In this document: positions 18,497 to 27,270 of the stretch, piece by piece
Numbering within the stretch: the first letter of the stretch is position 1
Layout of the letters: every line of letters begins with the position of its first letter
Source of the DNA: Pararhodobacter zhoushanensis
GTDB taxonomy: Bacteria > Pseudomonadota > Alphaproteobacteria > Rhodobacterales > Rhodobacteraceae
Assembly (NCBI RefSeq): GCF_003990445.1
Contig: NZ_REEZ01000001.1
Span: forward strand, 496,001-560,000
Length of the DNA: 64,000 nucleotides
Direction of reading: 5' to 3'
The notes under the pieces: generated by a model
Databases searched by the model: none
What the model was told of the DNA's origin: nothing
Seen by the model: the letters and a program-made list of their open reading frames with translations, nothing else
Position numbers and translations under genes: made by a program

Positions 18497-18589
18497 CCCC
18501 TGCCCCGATATGACCCATATTTTGGGTGCGAGCCGCGCAAAAGCGGAACAGGTGGTGCCTTGTTGCACGTCGATGACAAGGATTCGGCA

Positions 18590-18618
18590 CGGTTTGGGGG
18601 AATCGGTCTTCCAAACCG
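18590..18618. repeat. Inverted repeat in the miaB-ompA-like gap
   Basis: CGGTTTGG (18590-18597) and CCAAACCG (18611-18618) form an eight-base stem with a 13-base loop, about 95 bases after the miaB stop. There is no T run, so it is a weak terminator at best. Otherwise the 238-base gap holds only an AT-rich patch before the next gene and its AAAAGGA ribosome site. Confidence 0.4.
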
Positions 18619-18734
18619 GCTGCGATTTGCTAATGTTTCCGAAGTGGTAGGCACTTATCTCGTCCGATGTTTCTCTGCTCGGAACATCTTGATGGCGGCG
18701 GGTCTTGCCAGGGGGTTTAACAATTAAAAGGATA

Positions 18735-19316
18735 ATGACTGTGGTTAAGTCAGTTTCCAACGCTGTACGGCTGATCGCCGGTGCTGCTGCCATGGCACTG
18801 CTGCTGATCAGCCTGACGGCCACCGACGCAGCGGCGCAGCGCCAGCGCACGATTGTCGGCGAGCGGTATGTGCCAACGATCTGGATCGACCCGGACGGTT
18901 GCGAACACTGGGTGATCGACAACGGGATCGAAGGCTATATGACCCCGAATCGCACGCCTGACGGGCGCCCGGTCTGCCACCGCACCAATGTGTGCCTGTC
19001 GGAAAGCACCGACACGCTGTTCGCCACCGGCAGCTATACGCTGCGCTCGGGTGCGGCAGAGCGTCTGGCCGCGTTCTTCCGGTCGCGCAATGACACGGCC
19101 TTTGTGGTCTACGGTCACACCGATCCGCGCGGCGGGTTCGAATACAACATGGCGCTATCGGAAAACCGTGCGCGTGTCGTCGCCAACGTCGCCATCGCCA
19201 ATGGCGGGCGCGTGTCGACGGTGCGCGGCTTTGGTCCGATGTATCCGGTCGCCTCGAACAACTCGGCAGCGGGCATGCAGCAAAACCGCCGCGTCGAAGT
19301 TCTGTGCGTGCAGTAA
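18735..19316 (+). CDS. OmpA-like periplasmic protein with novel N-terminal motif
   Basis: 193 residues from ATG 18735, with AAAAGGA upstream. Signal peptide about 1-35 (ending DAAAQ). Residues 49-81 carry the motif IWIDPDGCEHWVID...GIEGYM...G.PVC, shared with the next gene. Residues 88-193 are an OmpA C-terminal peptidoglycan-binding domain: YGHTDPRG, then LSENRA, and NRRVEV at the end. Such domains hold proteins to the cell wall noncovalently. There is no transmembrane barrel, so it is a free or lipid-independent periplasmic protein. The next gene starts 16 bases downstream and surely shares the transcript. The N-terminal motif has no function I know. Confidence 0.88.
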   Translation: MTVVKSVSNAVRLIAGAAAMALLLISLTATDAAAQRQRTIVGERYVPTIWIDPDGCEHWVIDNGIEGYMTPNRTPDGRPVCHRTNVCLSESTDTLFATGSYTLRSGAAERLAAFFRSRNDTAFVVYGHTDPRGGFEYNMALSENRARVVANVAIANGGRVSTVRGFGPMYPVASNNSAAGMQQNRRVEVLCVQ

Positions 19317-19332
19317 GGTCGGGGGAAACATC

Positions 19333-19668
19333 ATGAAAACCACGAAACTCGTCCTGCTTGGCCTCAGCGCCGTTGCGCTGTCGGCCTGTGTCAGCACCGC
19401 TCCGGGCGGCAACCAGAACCGCGAAGCCGGGTTCTTTGAGATCAACACCGCCGACAACACCTCGGACCGCGAACTGGGCGTGCCGAACCATCTGTCGAAC
19501 ATGCGCGACGCCGGTATCTGGGTCGACCCGCATGGCTGTGATCACTGGATCATCGACGAAGGCATCGAGGGCTATATGTCCGCGCGTCTGGACCAGTATG
19601 GCAACCCGGTCTGCTCGGGCATCGCCCCGCCGACCATCGCCGTGGGCCGCTATCGCCGCGGCACCTGA
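19333..19668 (+). CDS. Small lipoprotein sharing the IDPDGC-like motif
   Basis: 111 residues from ATG 19333, preceded by GGGGGAA. The N terminus is a lipoprotein signal with the lipobox LSAC and lipidated Cys at 19. Residues 62-94 repeat the motif of the upstream OmpA-like protein: IWVDPHGCDHWIIDEGIEGYM and a terminal PVC, about two thirds identical over 33 positions. The remainder is short and unremarkable. The pair may form a lipoprotein/wall-binding partnership in the periplasm, but that is inference from adjacency and the shared motif. Confidence 0.85.
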   Translation: MKTTKLVLLGLSAVALSACVSTAPGGNQNREAGFFEINTADNTSDRELGVPNHLSNMRDAGIWVDPHGCDHWIIDEGIEGYMSARLDQYGNPVCSGIAPPTIAVGRYRRGT

Positions 19669-19882
19669 GTCTGCCATCACCCTGTCAAGAACGGTGCGGC
19701 CCCCGGTGGGGCCGTTCCGCATTTCCGGACCAGATATTGCAAGTCACCATGGCAAAAGCACAACAATTAGCCGCATCTCGCCTATTGAGCGACTGTCACA
19801 CGATCTTTGCTTGCGAGAAAGGCACGCGCGCGGCAGCATGGGGCTATCCCCTCGGGGCCCCGTTTTGAAGCAGGAGAGCCAT

Positions 19883-20887
19883 TTGGGCATCAGCGCGCTG
19901 ACCCCCCCGCCCACCGCCGGTGATACGATGCAGACACTGCTGGAATTCGCCGACAACCGATTGATGGTCGACCTTTGCGGTGAATATGACCGCAATCTGG
20001 TCAAGCTGGAAACCGAGTTGGGCGTCCAGATCATCCACCGGGGAAATCAGTTGCATATCATGGGCGAGGTCGAGGCGCGCACCCGCGCGGCCGAGACACT
20101 GAGATCGCTCTATGACCGGCTCAAAGGAGGGAACCCTGTGGAAATGGGCGATGTTGACGGCGCGGTGCGCCTGTCCGCCGGCGAACGCGGCGAGCACCAG
20201 CTGGAAATGTTCCGCACCGGGCAGGTTGAGATCCGCACCCGCAAGAAGAACGTGGCACCCCGCACCAAGGCGCAGCAGGACTATGCCCGCTCGCTCTTTG
20301 ATACCGAACTGAACTTCGGCATCGGTCCGGCGGGCACCGGCAAGACCTATATCGCGGTCGCGGCGGCGGTGAACTTTCTGATTGAAGGACATGTGAACAG
20401 GATCATCCTGTCGCGCCCTGCTGTCGAGGCGGGCGAAAAACTGGGCTATCTGCCCGGCGACATGAAGGAAAAGGTCGATCCCTACATGCAGCCGCTCTAT
20501 GACGCGCTGGGTGATTTCCTGCCCGCCAAGATGCTGGCCAAACTGATGGAGGAAAAGCGCATAGAGATCGCGCCGCTCGCCTTCATGCGCGGCCGCACCC
20601 TGTCCAATGCCTTCGTGGTGCTGGACGAGGCGCAGAACGCGACCGAGTTGCAGATGAAGATGTTCCTGACCCGTCTGGGCGAAGGCTCGCGCATGGCGAT
20701 CACCGGCGACCGCACGCAGGTCGATCTGCCGCGCGGGATGCAATCGGGGCTGGTCTCGGCCGAGCGGGTGCTCAACGGGGTCAAGGGTATCAGCTTCAAC
20801 TACTTCACTTCGGTCGATGTCGTGCGCCACCCGCTGGTTGCCCGCATCGTCGAGGCCTATGACAGGCAGTCGCCCGCACAGGTATGA
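19883..20887 (+). CDS. phoH: PhoH-like ATPase
   Basis: Cytosolic P-loop ATPase of the PhoH/YbeZ family, thought to act with YbeY in rRNA or RNA metabolism. I start it at TTG 19883 (334 residues) because AGGAGAG lies directly upstream and the product then opens MGISALTPP, as relatives do; longer in-frame starts lack this. An N-terminal KH-like region (LVKLETELGVQIIHRGN) precedes Walker A GPAGTGKT (148-155) and Walker B VVLDEAQN (about 245-252). Its stop overlaps ybeY as ATGA, and corC and lnt follow: the standard phoH-ybeY-corC-lnt operon. Confidence 0.93.
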   Translation: MGISALTPPPTAGDTMQTLLEFADNRLMVDLCGEYDRNLVKLETELGVQIIHRGNQLHIMGEVEARTRAAETLRSLYDRLKGGNPVEMGDVDGAVRLSAGERGEHQLEMFRTGQVEIRTRKKNVAPRTKAQQDYARSLFDTELNFGIGPAGTGKTYIAVAAAVNFLIEGHVNRIILSRPAVEAGEKLGYLPGDMKEKVDPYMQPLYDALGDFLPAKMLAKLMEEKRIEIAPLAFMRGRTLSNAFVVLDEAQNATELQMKMFLTRLGEGSRMAITGDRTQVDLPRGMQSGLVSAERVLNGVKGISFNYFTSVDVVRHPLVARIVEAYDRQSPAQV

Positions 20888-21426
20888 GCGTCTCTCTGGA
20901 TATCAACGATGAAGAGCCGCGCTGGGGGGATCTGGACCCTCTGGCGCGCGCTGCCATTGACGCGACGCTGGTGCATCTGGGCCATGACCCTGCGTGTTTC
21001 GAGGTCAGTCTGCTGGCCTGCAACGACGCGCGCATCAAGGGCCTGAACGGCCAGTTTCGCGCCAAGGACAAGCCGACCAATGTGCTGTCCTGGCCTGCGT
21101 GGGATCTGTCGCCGGAAACGCTCGGCAGCACCCCTGATGAGCCTGAAACCGGCACCCCGGATGACCCTGAAGCGCTTGGCGATATCGCGCTGGCCTATGA
21201 GACCTGCGCGCGTGAGGCCGAGGAACAGGGCAAGCGATTCGCCGACCATGTGACACACCTCATCGTCCATTCGACGCTGCATCTGTTGGGATTCGATCAC
21301 GAAACTGACGAAGACGCGCTTCTGATGGAGAAAACCGAAGTGTTGGTCCTTGCGCAGATGGGCATCGCGGACCCATATGCAGACGACCACGACGCCACGC
21401 CACTCGGCGTGACGGCGGTGGACTGA
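20884..21426 (+). CDS. ybeY: Endoribonuclease YbeY
   Basis: Zinc-dependent endoribonuclease needed for 16S rRNA 3' maturation and 70S quality control. The metal-binding motif HSTLHLLGFDH places the three His at 129, 133 and 139. The 180-residue length includes a short acidic insertion (about 78-97, TPDEPETGTPDDPE) before GDIALA, common in alphaproteobacterial members. It overlaps phoH by four bases and corC follows after 20 bases. Confidence 0.95.
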   Translation: MSVSLDINDEEPRWGDLDPLARAAIDATLVHLGHDPACFEVSLLACNDARIKGLNGQFRAKDKPTNVLSWPAWDLSPETLGSTPDEPETGTPDDPEALGDIALAYETCAREAEEQGKRFADHVTHLIVHSTLHLLGFDHETDEDALLMEKTEVLVLAQMGIADPYADDHDATPLGVTAVD

Positions 21427-21446
21427 AACGATCCTGGAAAGGACCC

Positions 21447-22376
21447 ATGAGCGATATCACTTCCGGTTCGACGCCATCGGCGGATCCTGCCGATGACCCC
21501 GACCAGAGTCCGGACGGCAATCAACAACAACGCGGCCTGTTCGGTCGCCTGTTCGACGCCCTGACCCCGCACGACGCCCAGAACGAAGCCGAGACGGCGC
21601 TCAGCGCCTCGATGCGGCAGGTTCTGCCGGGACTTGCCAATCTGCGGCGCCTGCGCGTTGCCGATGTGTCGGTGCCCAAGGCCGAGATCGTTTCAATTTC
21701 CGTCGACATTGACCGCGATGAGCTGATCGAGGTGTTCCGCGAGTCGGGCTTCTCGCGTCTGCCGGTCTATAGCGAGACGCTCGACAAGCCGATGGGTCTG
21801 CTGCTGCTCAAGGATGTTGTCCTGCAACGCGGGTTCAATCTGAGCGAGGGCGATCTGGACATTGCGTCCATGCTGCGCCCGCTGTTGTTCGTGCCCCCCT
21901 CGATGCCACTGGTCGTCTTGCTGCAGAAAATGCAGACCGAGCGCACGCATATGGCGCTGGTGATCGACGAATACGGTGGCGTGGACGGCTTGGTGACGAT
22001 CGAGGATCTGCTCGAACAGGTCGTCGGCCAGATCGACGACGAGCACGACACCGAGGACGAAAACCTGTGGACCGAGGAATCGCCGGGCGTCTGGCTGGTT
22101 CAGGCCCGCGCGCTGATCGACGATCTGGAAGAGGCGCTGCAGATCGATCTGCGCACCGACGTCACCGACGAGGATATGGACACCATCGGCGGGCTGGTCT
22201 TTGTGCTGCTGGGTCGGGTTCCCGCGCGCGGCGAGGTGATCGAGCATCCCAAAGGGCACGAGATCGAAGTGCTCGAAGCCGACCCGCGCCGCGTCAAGCG
22301 GCTGCGCCTGCGGCGCAAGGGTAACGGCACGGGTGCCGTGGTGGAAGCTGCCGAAACCGGCACCGAAACCGCCTGA
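21447..22376 (+). CDS. corC: CorC/HlyC-family protein with paired CBS domains
   Basis: Cytosolic CBS-pair protein of the CorC/TlyC family, linked to magnesium/cobalt efflux. The 309 residues have a variable polar N terminus (1-55), two CBS domains (about 70-130 and 145-195; DEYGGVDGLVTIEDLLE is the classical second-CBS sequence) and a C-terminal CorC_HlyC domain (about 210-295; DTIGGLVFVLLGRVP). There is no membrane segment, so this is the soluble form. It sits between ybeY and lnt with a two-base gap to lnt. The older name hemolysin is not supported. Confidence 0.92.
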   Translation: MSDITSGSTPSADPADDPDQSPDGNQQQRGLFGRLFDALTPHDAQNEAETALSASMRQVLPGLANLRRLRVADVSVPKAEIVSISVDIDRDELIEVFRESGFSRLPVYSETLDKPMGLLLLKDVVLQRGFNLSEGDLDIASMLRPLLFVPPSMPLVVLLQKMQTERTHMALVIDEYGGVDGLVTIEDLLEQVVGQIDDEHDTEDENLWTEESPGVWLVQARALIDDLEEALQIDLRTDVTDEDMDTIGGLVFVLLGRVPARGEVIEHPKGHEIEVLEADPRRVKRLRLRRKGNGTGAVVEAAETGTETA

Positions 22377-22377
22377 C

Positions 22378-23928
22378 ATGACCCCTGCCCGCCTGCGCCT
22401 GATCCCGTGGCTTGCCGCCGCCCTGTGCGGCGCGCTGGCCGCGCCCGGTCAGGCGCCGTGGGGCTTGTGGCCGCTGACGCTGCTCGGGATGGCGGGGATG
22501 CTGTGGCTGGTGGCCCGCGCACCGCGGCCGCGCGCGGCGTTCGCGCGCGCGCTGATCGCCGGTCTTGCGCATTTCGCGCCGGTGATGGCGTGGATCATCG
22601 ATCCGTTTCTGGTCGACGCGGCCGTCACCGCGTGGATGGCCCCGTTTGCTCTGGCGCTGATGGCGCTGGGGATGGCGCTGTTCTGGGCGGTTCCGGCGCT
22701 GCTGGTCGCCTGGGCCACCCGCCGCCCCGTGGCGCGGATCTGGCTGCTGGCACTGGCGCTGCTGGCGTTTGAGGACGCGCGCGGAGTGATTCTGACGGGC
22801 TTCCCCTGGGCCTTGAGCGGGCACATCTGGATCGGCACGCCGCCGGATCAGATCGCCGCCTATGGCGGGGCGTTGCTGCTCAGCGCGCTGACGCTGGGTC
22901 TGTCCGCCGCTCTGGCAACCGTTGCACTCCGCCTCAAACAACGCCGCTGGTTGCGCGGGGGCGTCGTGGCGGCTGTCGCAGCTGTCGCGCTGCTCGGCGT
23001 CTGGCTAGCGGGCACGGCGCGGCTGGCGCAGCCCCTGCCTGAAGGGCCGGGCGTGACCTTGCGTTTGGTACAGGCAAACGTCCCGCAGGATCTGAAATGG
23101 CAGCACGATCTGGTGCGCGGCTTTTATCAGCGCCATCTCGATCTGAGCGCCGCCCCCTCCGATACCCCGCCCGATCTGGTCATCTGGCCCGAAACCGCCG
23201 CGCCCTTCTTTCTGGACCGCTCCGGCGACGGGCTTGAGATGGCAGCGGAAGCGGCACGCGTGCCCCTCATCATGGGTATCCAGCGGCGCGAAACCGATGC
23301 CGAGGGCGTACAGCGCTATTACAATTCGCTGGCAGTGCTCGCCGCCGACGGCACGGTCGGTGCCGTGTATGACAAGCACCACCTCGTGCCCTTCGGTGAA
23401 TACATCCCGCTTTTGGGCGACTACGCCGCGCGCAACGGCTGGGGTGGCCTCGCCGCTCAGGCGCTGTCGGGCTACACCCCCGGCCCCGGCCCGGCCCTGC
23501 TGGACCTTGGCCCTGCAGGCATGGCGCTGCCGCTGATCTGCTACGAGGCCGTGTTTCCCCGCGACCTGCGCACCGATCAGCGCCCCGGATGGATCCTGCA
23601 AGCCACCAATGACGCGTGGTTCGGCACCAGCATCGGCCCCTACCAGCACTTCGCGCAAGCGCGGCTGCGGGCCATCGAGACCGGCCTGCCGCTGGTGCGC
23701 GCCGCCAACACTGGGATCTCGGCCTTTGTCGATGCGCGTGGGCGGGTGACGGCATCCCTGCCGCTGGACCAGATGGGCGCGCTGGACGCTGTGCTTCCGG
23801 GCGCACTGCCCCCGACACCCTATGTGCGATGGGGTGACCTGCCGTGGCATATCGCGCTGGGTTTGGCGATGTTGGCGATGCTGGCATGGGGTCTGAAACG
23901 CATCCAATTAAGCCGACAAGCTGATTGA
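22378..23928 (+). CDS. lnt: Apolipoprotein N-acyltransferase
   Basis: Inner-membrane enzyme that adds the third acyl chain to the N-terminal Cys of lipoproteins. The start is ATG 22378, one base after the corC stop; 516 residues. About six hydrophobic segments fill residues 1-220. The periplasmic nitrilase-like domain carries the catalytic triad E272 (WPETAAPF), K333 (YDKHHLVPFGEY) and C388 (LICYEAVFP), with spacing as in the E. coli enzyme. A last membrane segment lies near the C terminus. The lipoprotein encoded at 19.3 kb would be one of its substrates. Confidence 0.96.
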   Translation: MTPARLRLIPWLAAALCGALAAPGQAPWGLWPLTLLGMAGMLWLVARAPRPRAAFARALIAGLAHFAPVMAWIIDPFLVDAAVTAWMAPFALALMALGMALFWAVPALLVAWATRRPVARIWLLALALLAFEDARGVILTGFPWALSGHIWIGTPPDQIAAYGGALLLSALTLGLSAALATVALRLKQRRWLRGGVVAAVAAVALLGVWLAGTARLAQPLPEGPGVTLRLVQANVPQDLKWQHDLVRGFYQRHLDLSAAPSDTPPDLVIWPETAAPFFLDRSGDGLEMAAEAARVPLIMGIQRRETDAEGVQRYYNSLAVLAADGTVGAVYDKHHLVPFGEYIPLLGDYAARNGWGGLAAQALSGYTPGPGPALLDLGPAGMALPLICYEAVFPRDLRTDQRPGWILQATNDAWFGTSIGPYQHFAQARLRAIETGLPLVRAANTGISAFVDARGRVTASLPLDQMGALDAVLPGALPPTPYVRWGDLPWHIALGLAMLAMLAWGLKRIQLSRQAD

Positions 23929-23963
23929 CCTGCCAGACACAACGCGCTAGCGCCTTAATAATC

Positions 23964-24010
23964 CCGTCACAACGGCTTCCTGGCGTGACGGCTGAACCCT
24001 AACGGAGCAC
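23964..24010 (+). ncRNA. SAM/SAH riboswitch upstream of metK
   Basis: Stem CGTCAC (23965-23970) with GTGACG (23985-23990) closes a loop containing AACGGCTTCCTGGC. GCTTC (23975-23979) in that loop can pair with GGAGC (24004-24008), forming the H-type pseudoknot of the SAM/SAH class, and GGAG is also the metK ribosome site nine bases before ATG. The loop sequence matches my recollection of the studied members of this class, which is known upstream of metK in Rhodobacterales. Binding of SAM (or SAH) should hide the ribosome site and shut off synthetase translation. Confidence 0.92.
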
Positions 24011-24016
24011 TCGCCC

Positions 24017-25183
24017 ATGAGCCGACAGAACTATATTTTCACCTCGGAATCCGTTTCCGAGGGGCATCCTGACAAGGTCTGCGACCGGATCTCGGATGCC
24101 ATCCTTGACGCCTTTCTCGCCGAAGAAGCCAACGCCCGCGTCGCCTGCGAGACCTTCGCCACCTCGTCGATGGTGGTCATCGGCGGTGAGGTTGGTCTGT
24201 CCGACCCCGAGCGTCTGAAGGACTACATGGGCCGCATTCCGCAGATCGCGCGCGATTGCATCAAGGACATCGGCTATGAGCAAGAGCACTTCCACTGGAA
24301 CACCCTGCACGTCCTGAACTTCCTGCACGAACAATCGGCGCATATCGCGCAGGGCGTTGACCGCGACGGCGCGGGCGATCAGGGCATCATGTTCGGCTAT
24401 GCCGTGGATGAAACGCCCGAGCTGATGCCCGCCCCGATCCAGTACGCCCACGCGATCCTGCGCCGCCTGACCGAAGTGCGCAAATCGGGGCAAGAGCCGA
24501 CGCTGCGCCCTGACGCCAAATCGCAGATCTCGCTGCGCTATGAGGGTGGCAAGCCGGTCGAGGTGACTTCCATCGTGCTCTCGACCCAGCACGCGCTGGA
24601 AAGCCAGACCTCGGACGACATCCGCGCCATCGTCGAACCTTACATCCGTGAGGTTCTGCCCTCGGGCTGGATTTCCGAGAAAACCGAATGGTGGGTCAAC
24701 CCGACCGGCACTTTCGTGATCGGCGGGCCGGACGGTGACGCGGGCCTGACCGGGCGCAAGATCATCGTCGACACCTATGGTGGCGCTGCCCCGCATGGCG
24801 GCGGCGCGTTCTCAGGCAAGGATCCGACAAAGGTGGACCGCTCTGCCGCCTATGCCGCGCGCTATCTGGCTAAGAACATCGTCGCCTCGGGCATGGCCAA
24901 ACGCTGCACCTTGCAGATATCCTATGCCATCGGTGTGGCCAAACCGCTGTCGATCTATGTCGACACGCATGGCACGGGCGTGATGCCGGATGAGGAAATC
25001 GAGCGGATCGTGGCCCGCAGCATGGACCTGACCCCGCGCGGCATCCGCACGCATCTGGGGCTGAACAAGCCGATCTATGCGCGCACCTCGGCTTACGGCC
25101 ATTTCGGGCGCGAGCCTGAGGCGGATGGCGGGTTCTCGTGGGAAAAGACCGATCTGGTCGAGACGCTGAAGAAGGCGGTCTGA
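24017..25183 (+). CDS. metK: S-adenosylmethionine synthetase
   Basis: Makes SAM from methionine and ATP. The 388 residues include the family motifs [20 protein letters not shown], the [17 protein letters not shown] substrate loop and [15 protein letters not shown]. Translation is probably controlled by the SAM/SAH riboswitch in its leader, which would give direct product feedback. The gene is followed by a strong terminator and is transcribed alone. SAM is used by MiaB and by other methyltransferases. Confidence 0.98.
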   Translation: MSRQNYIFTSESVSEGHPDKVCDRISDAILDAFLAEEANARVACETFATSSMVVIGGEVGLSDPERLKDYMGRIPQIARDCIKDIGYEQEHFHWNTLHVLNFLHEQSAHIAQGVDRDGAGDQGIMFGYAVDETPELMPAPIQYAHAILRRLTEVRKSGQEPTLRPDAKSQISLRYEGGKPVEVTSIVLSTQHALESQTSDDIRAIVEPYIREVLPSGWISEKTEWWVNPTGTFVIGGPDGDAGLTGRKIIVDTYGGAAPHGGGAFSGKDPTKVDRSAAYAARYLAKNIVASGMAKRCTLQISYAIGVAKPLSIYVDTHGTGVMPDEEIERIVARSMDLTPRGIRTHLGLNKPIYARTSAYGHFGREPEADGGFSWEKTDLVETLKKAV

Positions 25184-25190
25184 AGCAGTA

Positions 25191-25220
25191 AGGGCCGGGG
25201 AGATTTCCCCGGCCCTTTTT
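25191..25220. terminator. Bidirectional terminator between metK and nagA
   Basis: Perfect 11-base stem AGGGCCGGGGA (25191-25201) with TCCCCGGCCCT (25206-25216), loop GATT, then TTTT. It lies eight bases after metK and just beyond the end of nagA on the other strand. Confidence 0.93.
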
Positions 25221-26339
25221 CTACACCCTCACGCCGCCGCGCCAGACACCGAGCAGCGCACCCGCGTCGCTCAGGTGCACCAGATCGGCGTGCGCGCCCT
25301 CGGTCAGCACGCCCCGGTCGGTCAGGCCCAGCACCTGAGCCGGGCGGCGGGTCATCATCGCCAGCGCGGTTTCCAACGCGATCCCGGCTTGCCCGGTCAT
25401 CCACGCCAGCGCCTGTGGAAAGCTGACATCGGCCCCGGCCAGCGTGCCATCTTCCAGCGTCAGCCGCCCGTCCTGTCGCAGAATGGTGCGGCCATTCAGC
25501 GTGAAGCGGTCGTCGTCCGTTCCCGCCACCGCCATGCTGTCGGTCACCGCAAACAGCCGCTCGCCCGCCGTCTGCACCGCCAGCCGGAACGGCGTGCGCG
25601 CGACATGCACGCCATCGGGGATGATGCCGACCAGCGCCGTGCCCTCAAGCGCCGCGCCGGTCAGGCCGGGGGCGCGGTGGCCGAGCGGCGACATGGCATT
25701 GAAAAGATGGGTCACGACGCGCGCGCCCGCCTCCTGCGCTTCGTGCGCCTGCGCCTCGGTGCAATCGCTGTGGCCCAGGCTCACCAGCAACCCCGCCGCC
25801 GCCAGCGCGGCAATCTGCGCGGGCGTAGCGCTCTCGGGGGCCAGCGTGACCATCAGCACCGGCAACGCGCGGGCGGCGGCGCACAGCTGCGCGAGGTCGG
25901 CGTCCTCCATCGGGCGGATCAGGCGGGCGTCGTGCGCGCCCTTGCGGCGCGGGTCCAGATGCGGGCCCTCCAGATGCAGGCCCAGAAACCCCGGCAAGCC
26001 CACCTTCGCCGCCCGGATACCCGCCCCCAGCACGTCTGCGGTCACCGCGCGGTCGGCGGTGATCAGCGTCGGCATCAGCCCCGCCGTCCCCAGCCGCCCG
26101 TGTGCCGCGCACATCAGCGCCAAGGCCTTATCCGGGTCGCCCTGCCCCAGCAGCGCGCCGCCGCCGCCATTGACCTGCAGGTCGATGAACCCGGGTGCTA
26201 GTATCCCGCCGCCCAGATCAACGCCCGCGCCCGTGTCCTCGGCCAGCGCCACAACGCGCCCGCCCTCGACCACCAGCGCGCAGCGGTCGTGCAACGACCA
26301 GCCGTCAAACACCCGCGCCCCGCGCCAGATCTGCCGCAT
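25221..26339 (-). CDS. nagA: N-acetylglucosamine-6-phosphate deacetylase
   Basis: Amidohydrolase that removes acetate from GlcNAc-6-phosphate in amino-sugar catabolism and cell-wall recycling. ATG 26339 has AGGAGG eight bases upstream and gives 372 residues. Visible are PGFIDLQVNGGGG, the metal-ligand HLEGPHLDP, GHSDCT, the HLFNAMSPL loop and the catalytic Asp in AVTDSM. No nagB, kinase or transporter neighbours it, so it is a single gene here; the arsR operon is divergent. The terminator with metK ends it. Confidence 0.95.
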   Translation of the reverse strand: MRQIWRGARVFDGWSLHDRCALVVEGGRVVALAEDTGAGVDLGGGILAPGFIDLQVNGGGGALLGQGDPDKALALMCAAHGRLGTAGLMPTLITADRAVTADVLGAGIRAAKVGLPGFLGLHLEGPHLDPRRKGAHDARLIRPMEDADLAQLCAAARALPVLMVTLAPESATPAQIAALAAAGLLVSLGHSDCTEAQAHEAQEAGARVVTHLFNAMSPLGHRAPGLTGAALEGTALVGIIPDGVHVARTPFRLAVQTAGERLFAVTDSMAVAGTDDDRFTLNGRTILRQDGRLTLEDGTLAGADVSFPQALAWMTGQAGIALETALAMMTRRPAQVLGLTDRGVLTEGAHADLVHLSDAGALLGVWRGGVRV

Positions 26340-26411
26340 GTCAGCCTCCTGTTGTTGCGGGCACAAAAGCACAGGCCAGCGGGAAAGTCACAGGGGTCCG
26401 CAACCCATCAT

Positions 26412-26461
26412 GCAGGTATTCACCTGCCTTTCTTGACAGGCAGGCATTTACCTGCTTAATT
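26412..26461 (+). promoter_or_regulatory. Promoter with two ArsR-type operators
   Basis: TTGACA (26433-26438), a 17-base spacer and TTAATT (26456-26461) form a near-consensus promoter for the arsR gene 24 bases downstream. The palindrome GCAGGCATTTACCTGC (26440-26455) fills the spacer, and a second copy, GCAGGTATTCACCTGC, lies at 26412-26427, exactly 28 bases upstream. Both have six-base arms. Binding would block RNA polymerase; autorepression by the adjacent ArsR protein is the natural reading. Confidence 0.85.
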
Positions 26462-26485
26462 GAGTCGCAAGAGAAACGAGGCCCG

Positions 26486-26806
26486 ATGGACGACGACAAG
26501 GTTTTCAAAACACTGGCCGACCCCAGCCGCCGCAAGCTGCTGGACAGCCTGTGTGATCACAACGGCCAGACGCTGAGCCAACTCTGCGCAGCGCTGGAAA
26601 TGACCCGCCAGTCGGTAACCCAGCATCTGGGCCTGCTGGAGGATGCCAACCTGCTCAGCACGACCCGTAAGGGCCGGGAGAAACTGCACTTTATCAATCC
26701 GATCCCGCTGTACGAGGTCTATGAGCGCTGGATCCGCAAGTTCGAGGAAGGCCGCTTGAGCCTTTTGCACGACCTCAAAACCCAGCTTGAAAGCGACCAG
26801 CCATGA
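26486..26806 (+). CDS. ArsR-family repressor
   Basis: 106 residues from ATG 26486. A winged helix-turn-helix fills the protein: VFKTLADPSRRKLLDSL opens it and LCAALEMTRQSVTQHLGLLEDANLL is the recognition region. There is no CxC metal site, so it belongs to the metal-independent branch that is commonly paired with SRPBCC (AHSA1-like) genes, as here. It overlaps the next gene as ATGA. Its own promoter carries two matched palindromes, indicating autoregulation. The inducing signal is unknown. Confidence 0.92.
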   Translation: MDDDKVFKTLADPSRRKLLDSLCDHNGQTLSQLCAALEMTRQSVTQHLGLLEDANLLSTTRKGREKLHFINPIPLYEVYERWIRKFEEGRLSLLHDLKTQLESDQP

Positions 26807-27249
26807 CCGACAAATCCGCCAGCTTCATCTATGTCACCTATATCCGCGCCACGCCCGAGCAGGTGTTCGAGGCGATCATCAAACCCGAGATCGCGCTGCG
26901 CTATTGGGGCCACGCCAATGTCTCGGACGACTGGCAGCCCGGCTCGACGTGGAAACATGTGCGCGCCAGCGATGCCAATGTGGTCGATCTGGTGGGCACG
27001 GTGCTGGAAAACGACCCGCCGAAACGGCTGGTCCTGAACTGGTCGAATGAGAGCCAGCAGCATGACCCCGACCACACCTGCATCGTCGCCTTTGACATCG
27101 AGCCTGCGCTGGATGGCGTCAAGCTGACGGTCACCCATACCGATCTGCAACCGGGCAGCGGCATGCTTGCCGGGATCAGCAAGGGCTGGCCGATGGTGCT
27201 GTCCAGCCTGAAATCCTTGCTCGAAACCGGACAGGGCTTTGATCTGTAA
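26803..27249 (+). CDS. SRPBCC (AHSA1-like) domain protein
   Basis: 148 residues of the START/Bet v1-like fold, with a hydrophobic cavity for small ligands. Opening FIYVTYIRATPEQVFEAII, then the YWG motif and WQPGSTWKHV, matches the ArsR-linked AHSA1 subfamily; KGWPMVLSSLKSLLETG is its usual C terminus. Start overlaps arsR by four bases, so the pair is cotranslated. These proteins are of unclear function; stress or ligand sensing has been proposed for the family. Confidence 0.9.
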   Translation: MTDKSASFIYVTYIRATPEQVFEAIIKPEIALRYWGHANVSDDWQPGSTWKHVRASDANVVDLVGTVLENDPPKRLVLNWSNESQQHDPDHTCIVAFDIEPALDGVKLTVTHTDLQPGSGMLAGISKGWPMVLSSLKSLLETGQGFDL

Positions 27250-27270
27250 CCTTTATCGGGAGGAAGGCGA

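Noticed and set aside
17129-18922. Minus-strand open frame of about 597 codons opposite miaB
   Set aside because: Low-complexity Gln/Arg/Gly translation; miaB has all family motifs on the other strand.
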